A DNA stretch of 52,849 nt from Candidatus Daviesbacteria bacterium RIFCSPHIGHO2_12_FULL_37_16. GTDB lineage: Bacteria; Patescibacteriota; Microgenomatia; Daviesbacterales; UBA10151. The DNA is taken from contig MFDF01000008.1 of the NCBI GenBank assembly GCA_001776785.1, positions 167,097 to 219,945 on the forward strand, read 5' to 3'. Shown piece by piece: positions 1-8,723 of this stretch (its first letter is position 1; each line of letters opens with the position of its first letter). The notes beneath the pieces are model-generated. The model made no database searches. It saw nothing but the letters and a program-made list of their open reading frames with translations, and had not been told where the DNA came from. Made by a program: the position numbers and the translations under genes.

Positions 1-657
1 ATTGAAGACCCGGTTGAGTATCACATAGAAGGGGCAAACCAGGTTCAGGTTAATCCAACCATAGGCCTTACCTTTGCTGCAGCTTTAAGGACCTTTTTGA
101 GGCAGGATCCTAACATTATTTTAGTTGGAGAGATTAGGGATACTGAAACTGCAGAACTGGCTATTCAGGCAGCACTAACTGGCCACCAGGTCTATTCAAC
201 CCTCCACACCAACTCTGCAGCAGGGGCTCTCCCCAGGCTTTTGGATATGGGAATGGAGCCATTTTTGTTAGCTTCTGCAGTCAATGCCATAGAAGGTCAA
301 AGAATCTTAAGAAAAATCTGCTCCCACTGCAAATATTCATATACCCCCCCTCCTGAAGTTATGGAAAATCTAAAGTCTGTCTTAGGCCCATTAATGCCAC
401 AAGGCCAGGTAAATCTTTACAAAGGTAAAGGATGTGGAGAATGCGGCAACTTAGGCTACCTGGGCAGGATCGGTATTTATGAGGTTCTTCCTGTTTCTGA
501 AAAAATTATGAGGCTTGTCTTAGAGAGGGCTTCAACTCAGGATATAGAAACCCAGGCAGTATCAGAAGGAATGATGACAATGAAACAGGATGGCTATTTA
601 AAAGTTTTGGAAGGGGTTACAACTTTGGAAGAGGTATTAAGGGTAGCCCAAGACTGA
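1..657 (+). CDS. pilB: Type IV pilus assembly ATPase PilB (GspE family), C-terminal part, cut by window edge
   Basis: The reading frame is open from base 1, so the 5' part lies outside the window. The visible 218 residues begin in the Asp/His box region (IEDPVEY) and contain the Walker B-like segment [12 protein letters not shown] and the box TLHTNSAA. A tetracysteine zinc site follows (CSHC and CGEC) before the GIYEVL segment, which is the usual C-terminus of the extension motor. It powers pilus polymerisation at the inner face of the cytoplasmic membrane. pilT and pilC follow on the same strand, as expected for a type IV pilus locus. The zinc site separates it from PilT, which lacks it. Only the missing N-terminus is uncertain. 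Confidence 0.95.
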   Translation: MEDPVEYHIEGANQVQVNPTIGLTFAAALRTFLRQDPNIILVGEIRDTETAELAIQAALTGHQVYSTLHTNSAAGALPRLLDMGMEPFLLASAVNAIEGQRILRKICSHCKYSYTPPPEVMENLKSVLGPLMPQGQVNLYKGKGCGECGNLGYLGRIGIYEVLPVSEKIMRLVLERASTQDIETQAVSEGMMTMKQDGYLKVLEGVTTLEEVLRVAQD

Positions 658-756
658 CTCGTTATGGGTTATGAGTTCATTGTTCATAGAATTATTTGTT
701 TATACTATTAACCATGATCTACAAGTGAGCATAGCGAACGTACTAATAACTAATTT

Positions 757-1824
757 ATGACTATACAACAGCTTTTACAACTTGCCATAGAAAGAAATGC
801 ATCAGACTTACATTTATTGGCAAAATATAAACCCATGCTGCGTATTAACGGAGATTTAGTTTCTGTTGCCCAGGCTCCGGTGCTCACAAATGAATTAATT
901 GAATCTTTGGTGGTCCCCTTAACTAATCCTATCCAAAAAGACATTTTAATAAAAGAGTGGGATCTCGATTTAGGCCTGGAATTTGAAGACAAAGCCCGCT
1001 TCAGGGTCAACCTTTACAGGCAGCGGGGATCACTAGCTGCTGCAATGAGGCTGATTCCTAAGCAAATCAGGAACCTGGAGGAAACAGGACTTCCTCCTGT
1101 TATCTCAAAACTCACAGAGTTGAGACAAGGGTTTGTACTGGTTACTGGACCCACAGGCCATGGAAAATCTACAACCCTGGCAGCATTTATTAATAAGATT
1201 AATCAAACAAGAGGTGCTCACATAGTTACTATTGAAGACCCGGTTGAGTATGTATATCCTGAAGGAAGATCGATCATTTCTCAAAGAGAATTAAACACAG
1301 ACACTAAATCTTGGGATAATGCCCTAAAATCAGCTCTACGTGAAGACCCGGATGTTGTCTTAATTGGAGAAATGAGAGATTTAGAAACTATTGCAACTGC
1401 TATAACAGTTGCCGAAACTGGTCATTTGGTATTTGCGACACTCCATACTAATTCAGCTGCCCAGACTTTAGATAGGATTATCGATGTATTTCCGGCAAAT
1501 CAGCAGCCCCAGATCAGGGTCCAGTTAGCTGCAGTTTTAGAAGCTGTTATCTCTCAAAGACTCATTCCCACTATTAGTCCTGGCAGGGCTTTGGCAGCTG
1601 AAGTTTTATTCAGTTCTCCAGCCTTAAGAGCAATCATCAGGGAAGGTAAAACCCATCTCATAGATAATCTTATCCAGACTTCTGCAGAAGCAGGAATGGT
1701 CAGTCTGGAGATGTCACTTATGCTTTTGGCAAAAGAAGGTATTATATCCATTGAGACTGCCCAGGAGTACTCTCTAAGGCCATCAGTCTTTAATAAACTA
1801 ATGGGCGGAGGCGCTTTAAAATGA
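757..1824 (+). CDS. pilT: Twitching motility retraction ATPase PilT
   Basis: A 355-residue PilT/GspE-family ATPase predicted to drive pilus retraction. Walker A is at residues 131-139 as GPTGHGKST, with His where Ser is usual. The Asp box is IEDPVEYVY, Walker B is around residue 202 (LIGEMRD), and the His box is [14 protein letters not shown]. The tetracysteine motif of PilB is absent and the length is typical of PilT. The first bases of its IEDPVEY stretch match the start of the neighbouring pilB almost exactly, reflecting paralogy. It lies 99 bp after pilB and 24 bp before pilC. I see no clear Shine-Dalgarno sequence in the 99-bp gap, which holds short ATGGGTTATGA-like repeats. Confidence 0.95.
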   Translation: MTIQQLLQLAIERNASDLHLLAKYKPMLRINGDLVSVAQAPVLTNELIESLVVPLTNPIQKDILIKEWDLDLGLEFEDKARFRVNLYRQRGSLAAAMRLIPKQIRNLEETGLPPVISKLTELRQGFVLVTGPTGHGKSTTLAAFINKINQTRGAHIVTIEDPVEYVYPEGRSIISQRELNTDTKSWDNALKSALREDPDVVLIGEMRDLETIATAITVAETGHLVFATLHTNSAAQTLDRIIDVFPANQQPQIRVQLAAVLEAVISQRLIPTISPGRALAAEVLFSSPALRAIIREGKTHLIDNLIQTSAEAGMVSLEMSLMLLAKEGIISIETAQEYSLRPSVFNKLMGGGALK

Positions 1825-1848
1825 ATCATCATTTGATCAATTGAATAT

Positions 1849-3066
1849 ATGCCCATTTATGACTATTCAGCCAGAGACCTTCAAGGGGTCGACCATAAGG
1901 GAACAATTGAAACAATTGATGAAGGACGCGCCGCCCGTATCCTCTCGCGCCGGGGCTTAATAGTTACCTCCCTAAAAGAACAAAAAGAGACTGGTATTAA
2001 ATTTCTGGAAAAGTATTTAAATTTAAACAAGGTTCCTTTTGGTGACATGGTTGTCTCTACCCGTCAGCTGGCAACTATGATAGATTCTGGACTGGTTCTT
2101 TCGGAAGCTTTGGATATTTTAGTTGAGCAGCAGCAAAAAAACAGTAAATTCAAATTAATATTAAGTGATATTTCAAGGGATGTTAAATCGGGAATGGATC
2201 TTGCAACATCCATTAAAAAACATCCGAATGTATTTCCTCCGCTATATTCAAGTCTTGTAAAATCTGGAGAGCAGGCAGGAAATTTAGATGTTGTGCTTAA
2301 CCAGCTTGCAACTAACCTTGAAAAAGACCGGGAATTTAAAGCTAGAATAAAAGGGGCTTTAATTTATCCTATAATGATTATAATTATGATGGTTGTAGTC
2401 GTTGGAATCATGATGTTTTTTGTTATCCCCCGCCTTATAAGCTTATACACTCAGTCTGATATCGAGCTTCCCCTTCCTACTAAAATACTTATTGCTTCAT
2501 CCAATTTTATGACATCTTATTGGTGGCTGCTTTTGATCATGGGGGTTATTACCGGGATAGTCTTTAAAAGGTGGGTTGCAACTCAGGAAGGGAGGTTTAA
2601 ATTTGATAATTTAATGCTCCATACTCCCATTGTTGGCAGAATAGTTAAAGGTACAAACCTCACCTATTTTACCAGAACTTTTGGCCTGCTTGCTACCGCA
2701 GGTGTTCCAATCCTGGACTCCTTAAGAATTATTGAAGATGTTATTGACAATATGGTTTACAAAAAAGCAATAGCTCAAGCCTATATCGGGGTAGAACGGG
2801 GTTTGACTCTTTCCAATCAGCTGGAAGCTTCAGGTGTTTTTCCTAAAATTATCTCCCAAATGTTTAAGGTTGGAGAAGAAACAGGAAAAGTTGACAAAGT
2901 TGCCTATAAATTGGCTGAATATTTTGAATCAGAAGCAGATAATCTAGTTAAGAATCTAACAGTTATCATTGAGCCTGTAATATTAGTCATGTTAGGCATC
3001 GGGGTAGCATTCTTAGTCCTTTCGATAATCTTACCAATCTATAAGTTGACAACCTCATTTACATAA
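1849..3066 (+). CDS. pilC: Type IV pilus inner-membrane platform protein PilC (GspF family)
   Basis: 405 residues with the duplicated GspF domain arrangement. A cytoplasmic N-terminal part (PIYDYSARDLQG) is followed by a first GspF domain with the STRQLATMIDSG motif, hydrophobic segments near residues 170-192 and 223-240, a second domain with TRTFGLLATAGVPILDSL, and a C-terminal membrane segment near 375-399. PilC is the membrane platform that couples the PilB and PilT motors to the growing pilus. It is the third gene of the motor group and ends 73 bp before the major pilin, which has its own promoter. Confidence 0.95.
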   Translation: MPIYDYSARDLQGVDHKGTIETIDEGRAARILSRRGLIVTSLKEQKETGIKFLEKYLNLNKVPFGDMVVSTRQLATMIDSGLVLSEALDILVEQQQKNSKFKLILSDISRDVKSGMDLATSIKKHPNVFPPLYSSLVKSGEQAGNLDVVLNQLATNLEKDREFKARIKGALIYPIMIIIMMVVVVGIMMFFVIPRLISLYTQSDIELPLPTKILIASSNFMTSYWWLLLIMGVITGIVFKRWVATQEGRFKFDNLMLHTPIVGRIVKGTNLTYFTRTFGLLATAGVPILDSLRIIEDVIDNMVYKKAIAQAYIGVERGLTLSNQLEASGVFPKIISQMFKVGEETGKVDKVAYKLAEYFESEADNLVKNLTVIIEPVILVMLGIGVAFLVLSIILPIYKLTTSFT

Positions 3067-3078
3067 TAAATTTACTAC

Positions 3079-3109
3079 TTGACTGTGCATCACAAGATAT
3101 GACTACAAT
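3079..3109 (+). promoter_or_regulatory. Promoter for the major pilin gene
   Basis: TTGACT (3079-3084) and TACAAT (3104-3109) are separated by 19 bp. A strong ribosome binding site, AAGGAGG at 3124-3130, follows. The promoter sits in the only real gap between pilC and the pilin and would let the pilin be expressed more highly than the motor genes. The 19-bp spacing is longer than the usual 17 but recurs elsewhere in this window. Confidence 0.6.
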
Positions 3110-3139
3110 AGTATAGACGTTTTAAGGAGGTGAGATAAT

Positions 3140-3727
3140 TTGAAGAAACTAGCTGCCCAAAGCTTTACTTTAAAGAGGAAGTCCTCTATAACTGGATTTA
3201 CCTTAGTAGAGCTTCTAGTTGTTATCGCAATTATTGCAATTCTTGCAGCAGTTGTGGTACTTATTATCAATCCATTGGAATTAACAAGAAGAGGCCGTGA
3301 TGCAGCCAGACTTACAGATTTGGCAAATTTGCAGCAGGCTATTAATGTTGCAGTCCAGGAAGCTACAACAGCAGGTGCTAACATTGCATGTGCAGGAGCT
3401 GCAGCAGGTTGTATAGACAACAGCCAAGGTGGATCTCGTTTAACAGATGGTACAGGTTGGGTAAGGGTTAATTTAGGTGTGCAAACTAGCGTTTCAGTTC
3501 CTACGCTCCCTGTTGATCCGACAAATACTGCAGGAGCTACCGGACTTCACTATACCTATTGTGGAAGTGGTGACAATTGGGAAATTATTACAGATTTAGA
3601 GTCTCAGCAACAGATAGGTAAAGAAGGGACTGATGGAGGAACAGATGCCGCAAAATATGAGGTTGGATCTGTATTAAACTTATTAGGTACTGCACTTCCA
3701 GGAGGTGCAGGTAACTGTACTTATTAA
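3140..3727 (+). CDS. Type IV prepilin, probable major pilin
   Basis: 195 residues with a 19-residue basic leader, a prepilin peptidase site G19|F20, the conserved Glu at mature position 5 (FTLVE) and a hydrophobic helix (LLVVIAIIAILAAVVVLI). The C-terminal half contains four cysteines spaced as two likely disulfides. The start codon is TTG at 3140, placed 9 nt after AAGGAGG, the best Shine-Dalgarno in the pilus locus. Together with the private promoter this points to the abundant structural subunit. The stop codon overlaps the pilD start (TAATG). Which pilin is truly the major one is inferred from expression signals, not shown. Confidence 0.9.
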   Translation: MKKLAAQSFTLKRKSSITGFTLVELLVVIAIIAILAAVVVLIINPLELTRRGRDAARLTDLANLQQAINVAVQEATTAGANIACAGAAAGCIDNSQGGSRLTDGTGWVRVNLGVQTSVSVPTLPVDPTNTAGATGLHYTYCGSGDNWEIITDLESQQQIGKEGTDGGTDAAKYEVGSVLNLLGTALPGGAGNCTY

Positions 3728-4635
3728 TGTACACTTGGTTTATATTGGGATTAGGTTTACTTTTTGGGTTATTACTTGGAAGCTTAGCCAAGGCCTTAGC
3801 TGATAGAAGTGTAAGTAATAAATCATTCTGGGGAAGGTCATATTGTGAAAGTTGTAAACATAAGCTTTCATGGTATGACCTTTTTCCCATTCTGTCTTTT
3901 GTTTTTACTCAGGGAAAATGCCGCTACTGTCAAAAAAAAATAAGTTTTGAGTATCCTTTAGTTGAAATTATCACAGGAATTTTAATTTCAATACTTTTTT
4001 ACTTTTATTTGCCAACTAATTTCTTAACCCTCCCGGTCTTTCCCTTAACTATTCTAGTCTTTGATCTTATATTTAAAGCCTTTGTGATTGTAGTTTTGGT
4101 TATTGTACTTATAACAGATATAAAAGAGGGTCTTATACCAGACAGAATTACCTATCCTGCCATAGTAATTACCTTCTTTTATCTTTTATTCATATCTTCA
4201 GTTAAAATTTATATGCTTTATTATTCAACAATAAATTCAAGCATTGGCCTATACTTACTCCCCCCACAATCTGATTATTATTTAAGGCATGCACAGGATA
4301 TCATTGTTCCATTTCTACAAAACATCTTAACCTCTTTGGGTATTGGACTTTTTTTTCTTTCATTGATTTTAGCAACAAAAGGTAGAGGTATGGGGGGTGG
4401 TGATATGAAACTAGGCGTCTTCATCGGACTAGTCTTAGGTTTTCCACTGGCAGTAATCTCACTTATGCTGGGATTTTTAACTGGTGCAATTGTCGGAATC
4501 CTCCTCCTTATTATAGGTAAGAAAAAATTTGGGCAAACTATACCCTTTGGTCCATTTCTCTCTCTAGGTGCAATTTTAACAATTTTTTGGGGTGAAAAAA
4601 TCTTAAATTGGTACATAAACTTAAAATTAGGTTAA
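3727..4635 (+). CDS. pilD: Prepilin peptidase / N-methyltransferase PilD
   Basis: 302-residue polytopic membrane protease that cleaves prepilin leaders. The N-terminal zinc-binding cysteines are C40, C43, C65 and C68 in a cytoplasmic loop. The two catalytic aspartates are visible: D131 in the TDIKEGLIPD segment and D226 in the GGGDMKLG motif (GxGD-type aspartic protease). About seven to eight hydrophobic segments are present. The loop between the two aspartates is longer than usual, with an inserted Tyr-rich stretch near residues 150-185. The gene is translationally coupled to the pilin upstream by a 1-bp stop/start overlap. It presumably processes all prepilins of this locus. Confidence 0.95.
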   Translation: MYTWFILGLGLLFGLLLGSLAKALADRSVSNKSFWGRSYCESCKHKLSWYDLFPILSFVFTQGKCRYCQKKISFEYPLVEIITGILISILFYFYLPTNFLTLPVFPLTILVFDLIFKAFVIVVLVIVLITDIKEGLIPDRITYPAIVITFFYLLFISSVKIYMLYYSTINSSIGLYLLPPQSDYYLRHAQDIIVPFLQNILTSLGIGLFFLSLILATKGRGMGGGDMKLGVFIGLVLGFPLAVISLMLGFLTGAIVGILLLIIGKKKFGQTIPFGPFLSLGAILTIFWGEKILNWYINLKLG

Positions 4636-4638
4636 GTG

Positions 4639-4668
4639 TTGACAAGTAAGTTTACTTGCTGAAATACT
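4639..4668 (+). promoter_or_regulatory. Promoter with overlapping palindromic operator, minor pilin operon
   Basis: TTGACA (4639-4644) and AATACT (4663-4668) form a plausible promoter with an 18-bp spacer. A perfect palindrome, CAAGTAAGTTTACTTG, occupies 4643-4658, overlapping the -35 and filling most of the spacer. That is where a repressor dimer would bind. The regulator is not identifiable here. Confidence is moderate because the -10 is imperfect. Confidence 0.45.
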
Positions 4669-4681
4669 AAGTTAGATCCAA

Positions 4682-5191
4682 ATGAAAAATTTTCTGCCAA
4701 CAACTCTTAAAAAAAATTCTTCTGGTTTTACCTTGATTGAACTGATGATCACTATATCAATTATTGCCATACTTGCAGTGACCGGGATTATAATCTATAC
4801 AGGAGCCCAAAAAAGGGCCCGGGACTCAAAAAGAAGACAAGATATAACTTCAATAACTCAAGCTCTGGAAACAAATAAACCCCCAACATCCCCAATATAT
4901 GCACCTCTTGCAAATTCCCATTTTTCAGGAGGAAAAATTCCAAGTGAGGCAAATCCGGAAAAATACTGTTTGGCAAAAAATACAATTGACAAAACACCTC
5001 CTGCAGAACCTGTTACTGCTGGGGATTGGCAGGCAGGCCAGGATTGTCCTGGCGGAGCGGCAAACTACAAAATCGCATCTTCAAGTGCAAGTGCAGTATA
5101 CGAAAATGGGTCAGATGCTCTTTCATGGACTGTTTGTGCATACCTTGAACAAGACTCCCCCAATTACTTCTGCCGCTCAAGCTCTCAGTAA
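4682..5191 (+). CDS. Type IV prepilin / pseudopilin
   Basis: 169 residues with leader MKNFLPTT..., processing site G15|F16, Glu at mature position 5 (FTLIE) and a canonical hydrophobic helix (LMITISIIAILAVTGIIIY). The sequence after the helix (GAQKRARDSKRRQDI) resembles the GspG/PilE-like RGRDxxR pattern also found in the major pilin. The C-terminal domain has four cysteines. It is the first gene after the promoter at 4639 and starts the run of minor pilins. It could be an alternative major pilin; nothing in the sequence decides this. Confidence 0.88.
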   Translation: MKNFLPTTLKKNSSGFTLIELMITISIIAILAVTGIIIYTGAQKRARDSKRRQDITSITQALETNKPPTSPIYAPLANSHFSGGKIPSEANPEKYCLAKNTIDKTPPAEPVTAGDWQAGQDCPGGAANYKIASSSASAVYENGSDALSWTVCAYLEQDSPNYFCRSSSQ

Positions 5192-5231
5192 ATCCTTGAT
5201 TACTTCTTAAATTAATGCAAAAATTATTCTA

Positions 5232-5720
5232 ATGCCCAAAGGTTTTACCCTAATTGAAGTTTTAATTGCAATTACTATTGTCGGAATAGTTTTTGGAGTG
5301 ATTATTACTTCAGGATCAGCACTTCAAAGAAGCTCAAGGGATACCCAAAGGGAAGTAGATCTTAGGAATTTGCAGTCAGCCCTTCAGCAATACTATTCTG
5401 ATCAAAGCTTTTATCCATCTGCTATCACTCTTGCAACTCTTGACAGTTTAACCAGCGGCACTGGCAATCCAACCCCGCCTGCAACTCCAAAAACTTATCT
5501 AAATCAAATTCCTAAAGAACCCAGAACCGGCGATCCTTCCTATTGTTACTCAGCCCAGGCCACAAAAACTATCCAAAGCTGTGAAAATAATTCGGTTAGG
5601 TGTCATTATTATCTTCTTTGCGCAGCCAAAGAGGCAGCATCTTCTGGTCAGGCTCCATCCGCTGAGTGTGAAGCAGCCTGCGGTTCAGCCTACAATCTTC
5701 AGGTTACCCCTATACAATAG
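5232..5720 (+). CDS. Type IV pseudopilin
   Basis: 162 residues with a very short leader (MPKG|F), FTLIE at the mature N-terminus and a hydrophobic helix VLIAITIVGIVFGVIITSG. The amphipathic continuation RSSRDTQREVDLRNLQSALQQYY is typical of pilin alpha-1. Six cysteines in the C-terminal third suggest disulfide stabilisation. It follows the previous pilin by 40 bp and precedes another minor pilin. Product exported and assembled by the Pil machinery; precise role (minor subunit, initiator or tip) not assignable. Confidence 0.87.
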   Translation: MPKGFTLIEVLIAITIVGIVFGVIITSGSALQRSSRDTQREVDLRNLQSALQQYYSDQSFYPSAITLATLDSLTSGTGNPTPPATPKTYLNQIPKEPRTGDPSYCYSAQATKTIQSCENNSVRCHYYLLCAAKEAASSGQAPSAECEAACGSAYNLQVTPIQ

Positions 5721-5763
5721 TTTCCCTAGCAATAAACCCGCAAATTGTGATAATTTAAAGGTA

Positions 5764-6330
5764 ATGCCCGGAAAAAAGCTATCAGCAATCAGCTATCAGC
5801 TATCAGACAGTAGACAAAAAGAGTCTGACGACTTTTCCACTGGTTTTACTCTTATCGAAATACTGGTTGCCATAAGCATAGTAGTGATTGTTTCAGCTGT
5901 AGCTTTGCCAAATCTCAGAAACTTTTCCAATGATCAGGATCTGGATAATAAAATCTCAGAATTAAAAAACATCTTAAGAAAAGGGCAGTCCTCTTCAAAT
6001 TCCAGTGCACTCTGCTCAAACAACAGTGCATCTACCAGCTTTTATGTTTCTATCTCATCTTCCTCAGCCACCCTTTATTCAACCTGTGCTTCAGGTCCTC
6101 TAAATACCCTAAATTCTCTTGAGTTTAATCCGCCAATAGTTTTATCCCAGACAAGTTGTGCATTTACAGATCTTCCTGCAGTGGTCACCTTTACAAATAC
6201 CCAAACTGCTTTTACCTGCAATACTACCCCTCTAAATCAGCCTAATTTATCAATTACTTTGCTAAATCAAAGTAGCGGCGCATCAAAAGTTATCAGTATC
6301 TTAAAAGGAGGTGTAATCAGTGACAATTAA
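5764..6330 (+). CDS. Type IV pseudopilin with repeat-derived leader
   Basis: 188 residues from ATG 5764. An in-frame start at 5581 is possible but would overlap the preceding pilin gene, so I prefer 5764. The leader is long (27 residues) and is partly encoded by a short tandem repeat (AISYQLS-type units, 5778-5807). Processing is expected at G27|F28 followed by FTLIEILVAISI. The mature part resembles GspH/FimT-like minor pilins: a short helix, then a Ser/Thr-rich beta-strand domain with four cysteines. The 3' end overlaps the next gene by 11 bp, implying translational coupling. Confidence 0.82.
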   Translation: MPGKKLSAISYQLSDSRQKESDDFSTGFTLIEILVAISIVVIVSAVALPNLRNFSNDQDLDNKISELKNILRKGQSSSNSSALCSNNSASTSFYVSISSSSATLYSTCASGPLNTLNSLEFNPPIVLSQTSCAFTDLPAVVTFTNTQTAFTCNTTPLNQPNLSITLLNQSSGASKVISILKGGVISDN

Positions 6331-6838
6331 CCAAAAAGGTCAGTCCATCCTCGAAATAACCATTGCGCTTGGGCTTATTCTTATAGTAGTTTCAGGAATT
6401 GCAGTAGCCACACTGAATGGACTTAGAAATAGCCAGTTTTCCAGAAACCAGCTTCAGGCCACTAAATATGCTCAGGAAATGCTTGAAGGAGTTAGGGCCA
6501 CAAGAGAAAGGGATTACACAGTTTGCGGACCAGCCCCAATTATAAAATGGAGTGATTTATGGTCTTCAAATGCCTGTACCCCTACTCTAAGCTGCAATTT
6601 TATTCTCCAGACAAGCGGTACCTGTCCAGACAATGCCAAAGCAGACCCATTTTGGCTGTCTCCTACACTAAATCCAGCCCAGATCACTTTTTCCGGGACA
6701 GTCTTTACAAGAATCATAAATATTCAAGACTACCAGGCAAACCTAAATCAAAAATTAGTTACAGCAACAGTCTCATGGCAGGATGCTTCAGGTTCCCATA
6801 AATCAGAACTAACAACGATTTTGGCTGAAGTCAGATAA
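6320..6838 (+). CDS. Minor pilin, PilV/GspI-like
   Basis: 172 residues starting with GTG at 6320, eight bases after an AGGAGG Shine-Dalgarno at 6306-6311 located inside the preceding gene. The leader MTINQKG is followed by QSILEITIALGLILIV, with Glu at position 5 of the mature protein. The segment LNGLRNSQFSRNQLQATKYAQEMLEGVRA matches the PilV/GspI pattern (AxxLAQEKLE-like). Cysteines cluster in the middle of the protein. The gene sits between FimT-like and PilW-like pilins, the usual minor pilin order. Confidence 0.83.
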   Translation: MTINQKGQSILEITIALGLILIVVSGIAVATLNGLRNSQFSRNQLQATKYAQEMLEGVRATRERDYTVCGPAPIIKWSDLWSSNACTPTLSCNFILQTSGTCPDNAKADPFWLSPTLNPAQITFSGTVFTRIINIQDYQANLNQKLVTATVSWQDASGSHKSELTTILAEVR

Positions 6839-6839
6839 A

Positions 6840-7424
6840 ATGAATAAAAAAGGATTTTCACTGCTGGAAGTTGTCATAGGAATTGCAATCCTTGGACTAA
6901 TAGGATCTTTTTTGGGTGGAATATTAACCAGGGTCTATAAAGGCAACAGCAAAACTACACTAGTCGGCAATATAAAGCAAAACGGGCAAACCGCCCTTAA
7001 TACACTGGACACCGCCATCAGAAATGCCGAAACTGTAGTTTGTCCCCTAAATTCCAGCCTCTCAGATGTGATAGTTCTCCAGGATAAAGGTGGAAACTAT
7101 ATCAGATTTAAGTACTATCCCCAACCTGCAAATAATCTCTATAATGGATTTATAGAACAAGATATGCTGACTCTTTCTGACCCAAACCAGGCACTAACTC
7201 TTTGCAGTGCACCAAATCAGGCACCATTTTCAATTACTGATCAAAATACAAAAAGTGGAGTTTCAGTATTAAGCGGAAGTTTTCAGGTAAATAAAATAAG
7301 GGGACTAAAAGATGTTGTCAGTATCAGTTTTCAGATAGGTTCTCCTGTTGCTGGAGGATCAGGCTTTGAAAATACAATCGAGGGAAATTCAATTGGTTTT
7401 CAAACTTCAGTTCAAATAAGATGA
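6840..7424 (+). CDS. Minor pilin, PilW/GspJ-like
   Basis: 194 residues; leader MNKKG|F, FSLLE and hydrophobic helix VVIGIAILGLIGSFLGGIL. The sequence downstream (GNIKQNGQTALNTLDTAIRNAETV) fits the PilW/GspJ family, in which a long helix is followed by a beta-rich head. ATG is one base after the previous stop. The last bases overlap the start of the next gene (ATGA). Forms part of the proposed minor-pilin complex; assignment rests on position and N-terminal pattern. Confidence 0.82.
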   Translation: MNKKGFSLLEVVIGIAILGLIGSFLGGILTRVYKGNSKTTLVGNIKQNGQTALNTLDTAIRNAETVVCPLNSSLSDVIVLQDKGGNYIRFKYYPQPANNLYNGFIEQDMLTLSDPNQALTLCSAPNQAPFSITDQNTKSGVSVLSGSFQVNKIRGLKDVVSISFQIGSPVAGGSGFENTIEGNSIGFQTSVQIR

Positions 7425-8329
7425 ATAGACAAAAAGGACAAATAGTTATTATTTTACTTTTGATAACCCTGGTTGCCCTTTCTGTGGGTTTAGCTATTAC
7501 CCAAAGGACTCTCACAAATTTAACTACTTCAACCCAAAATGAACAAGCTTCCAGGGCTTTTTCTGCAGCTGATGCAGGAATTGAGAGGGCAATCCAGGCT
7601 TCTGAAAATGATCCAAACTTCTCAAGCCTTTCAACATTTGATGTAGGTCCTGACTCAAAAGCTTCAGTTACCAGAGTAATTCTTCCAAATCCAAACCAGG
7701 CTCTTGAATACCCTCCTTTGGGAAAGGAAACTATTGCACAATTTTGGCTTATAAATCCGGATAACTTTAACGATGCTGCGTTTTTGAATAATGAAGTTGA
7801 TATTTACTTTGGCAAATTCGATGTCTTGCCAGGATCTACAGATACACCGGCTCTAGAAATTAATGCCGTAATTTTAGATATATCTACTAATAGTTATTTA
7901 TCTTCCAGATACTATATAGATTCTGCAAGCTCAACACAGCAAACCGGCAGGTCTCCTGAAAATGGTTTTACTCTATCCAATCAAAACTGCAACGGTAATA
8001 ATCTGATAAACACCTCGAGTTCTAAAGACGCTTCAAGTGACCGCAAATTTAGATGTAAACATCATTTAGTTCTAAGTACTGACAGTAATAAAAAACCAAT
8101 TATACTAAGGATAAGAATTCTTTATAGTAACTTAAATCATCCTATAGCAGTAGCACCATCACCTTTACTAAGTAATTCACTCCCCCCGCAGGCATCTATT
8201 TTTAAATCTACAGGAATTTCAGGCCAAAGCCAAAAGACCCTTCAAGTTTTTAGATTAAAATACGTTGTGCCGAATTTCTTTGAATTTTCTATCTTCTCAG
8301 CAGGAGATATCCAGAAAAACACAAATTAA
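7421..8329 (+). CDS. PilX-like pilus assembly protein
   Basis: 302 residues beginning MNRQKGQIVIILLLITLVAL. It has the KGQ start and hydrophobic helix of PilX-N-like proteins but lacks the Glu at mature position 5 seen in true pilins. The segment TQRTLTNLTTSTQNEQASRAFSAADAGIERA is the characteristic AxxAAxAGIExA motif of PilX/GspK-like proteins. The C-terminal 200 residues are beta-rich with one pair of cysteines. In other systems PilX/GspK caps the pseudopilus tip. It is embedded in the minor pilin run with 4-bp overlap to the previous gene. Confidence 0.75.
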   Translation: MNRQKGQIVIILLLITLVALSVGLAITQRTLTNLTTSTQNEQASRAFSAADAGIERAIQASENDPNFSSLSTFDVGPDSKASVTRVILPNPNQALEYPPLGKETIAQFWLINPDNFNDAAFLNNEVDIYFGKFDVLPGSTDTPALEINAVILDISTNSYLSSRYYIDSASSTQQTGRSPENGFTLSNQNCNGNNLINTSSSKDASSDRKFRCKHHLVLSTDSNKKPIILRIRILYSNLNHPIAVAPSPLLSNSLPPQASIFKSTGISGQSQKTLQVFRLKYVVPNFFEFSIFSAGDIQKNTN

Positions 8330-8330
8330 T

Positions 8331-8723
8331 ATGCAAAAGGGTGTTTCGGTAATTGAAATTGTAATAGTAACTGCAATATCAGGGATGATTGTGCTTCTTT
8401 TGACTAACCTTCCAAACTCACTTTCTTTGATAGGCCAAAGCTCTCATGAATCTTTGGCAAATCAAATACTTTCAGAAAAAATTGAATCCATTAGGGCTTC
8501 TGGGTATGCTATTTTAGCAGATGGGACGGCCCCAATAATTGATTCAAGACTTTCCCAATTAACCCAGGCATCTGGCGATATCATAGTGGAAGGCTGCCTA
8601 CCGGAGGTTTGCACCCAGAGTGAAGAGATGAAAAAAGTAATCCTGAATCTATACTGGCATGAACAAAAAGGAGATAGAAGTATTTCAATAACAACATATA
8701 TATCCAATGGAGGACTAAATTAA
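8331..8723 (+). CDS. Pseudopilin
   Basis: 130 residues from ATG 8331. A longer frame opens at 8265 but would overlap the previous gene by 65 bp and bury the leader, so the internal ATG giving MQKG|VSVIE is preferred. Conserved features are the Glu at mature position 5, the helix IVIVTAISGMIVLLLTNL, and a PilV/GspI-like segment SLANQILSEKIESIRASGYA. Two cysteines lie near residues 87-92. The stop codon overlaps the next ATG (TAATG). Begins a second PilV/PilW/PilX-like set that mirrors 6320-8329. Confidence 0.78.
   Translation: MQKGVSVIEIVIVTAISGMIVLLLTNLPNSLSLIGQSSHESLANQILSEKIESIRASGYAILADGTAPIIDSRLSQLTQASGDIIVEGCLPEVCTQSEEMKKVILNLYWHEQKGDRSISITTYISNGGLN

Noticed and set aside
5581-6330. Minor pilin starting at 5581
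   Set aside because: This would overlap the preceding pilin by 140 bp and place the prepilin leader 88 residues into the protein; ATG 5764 is preferred.
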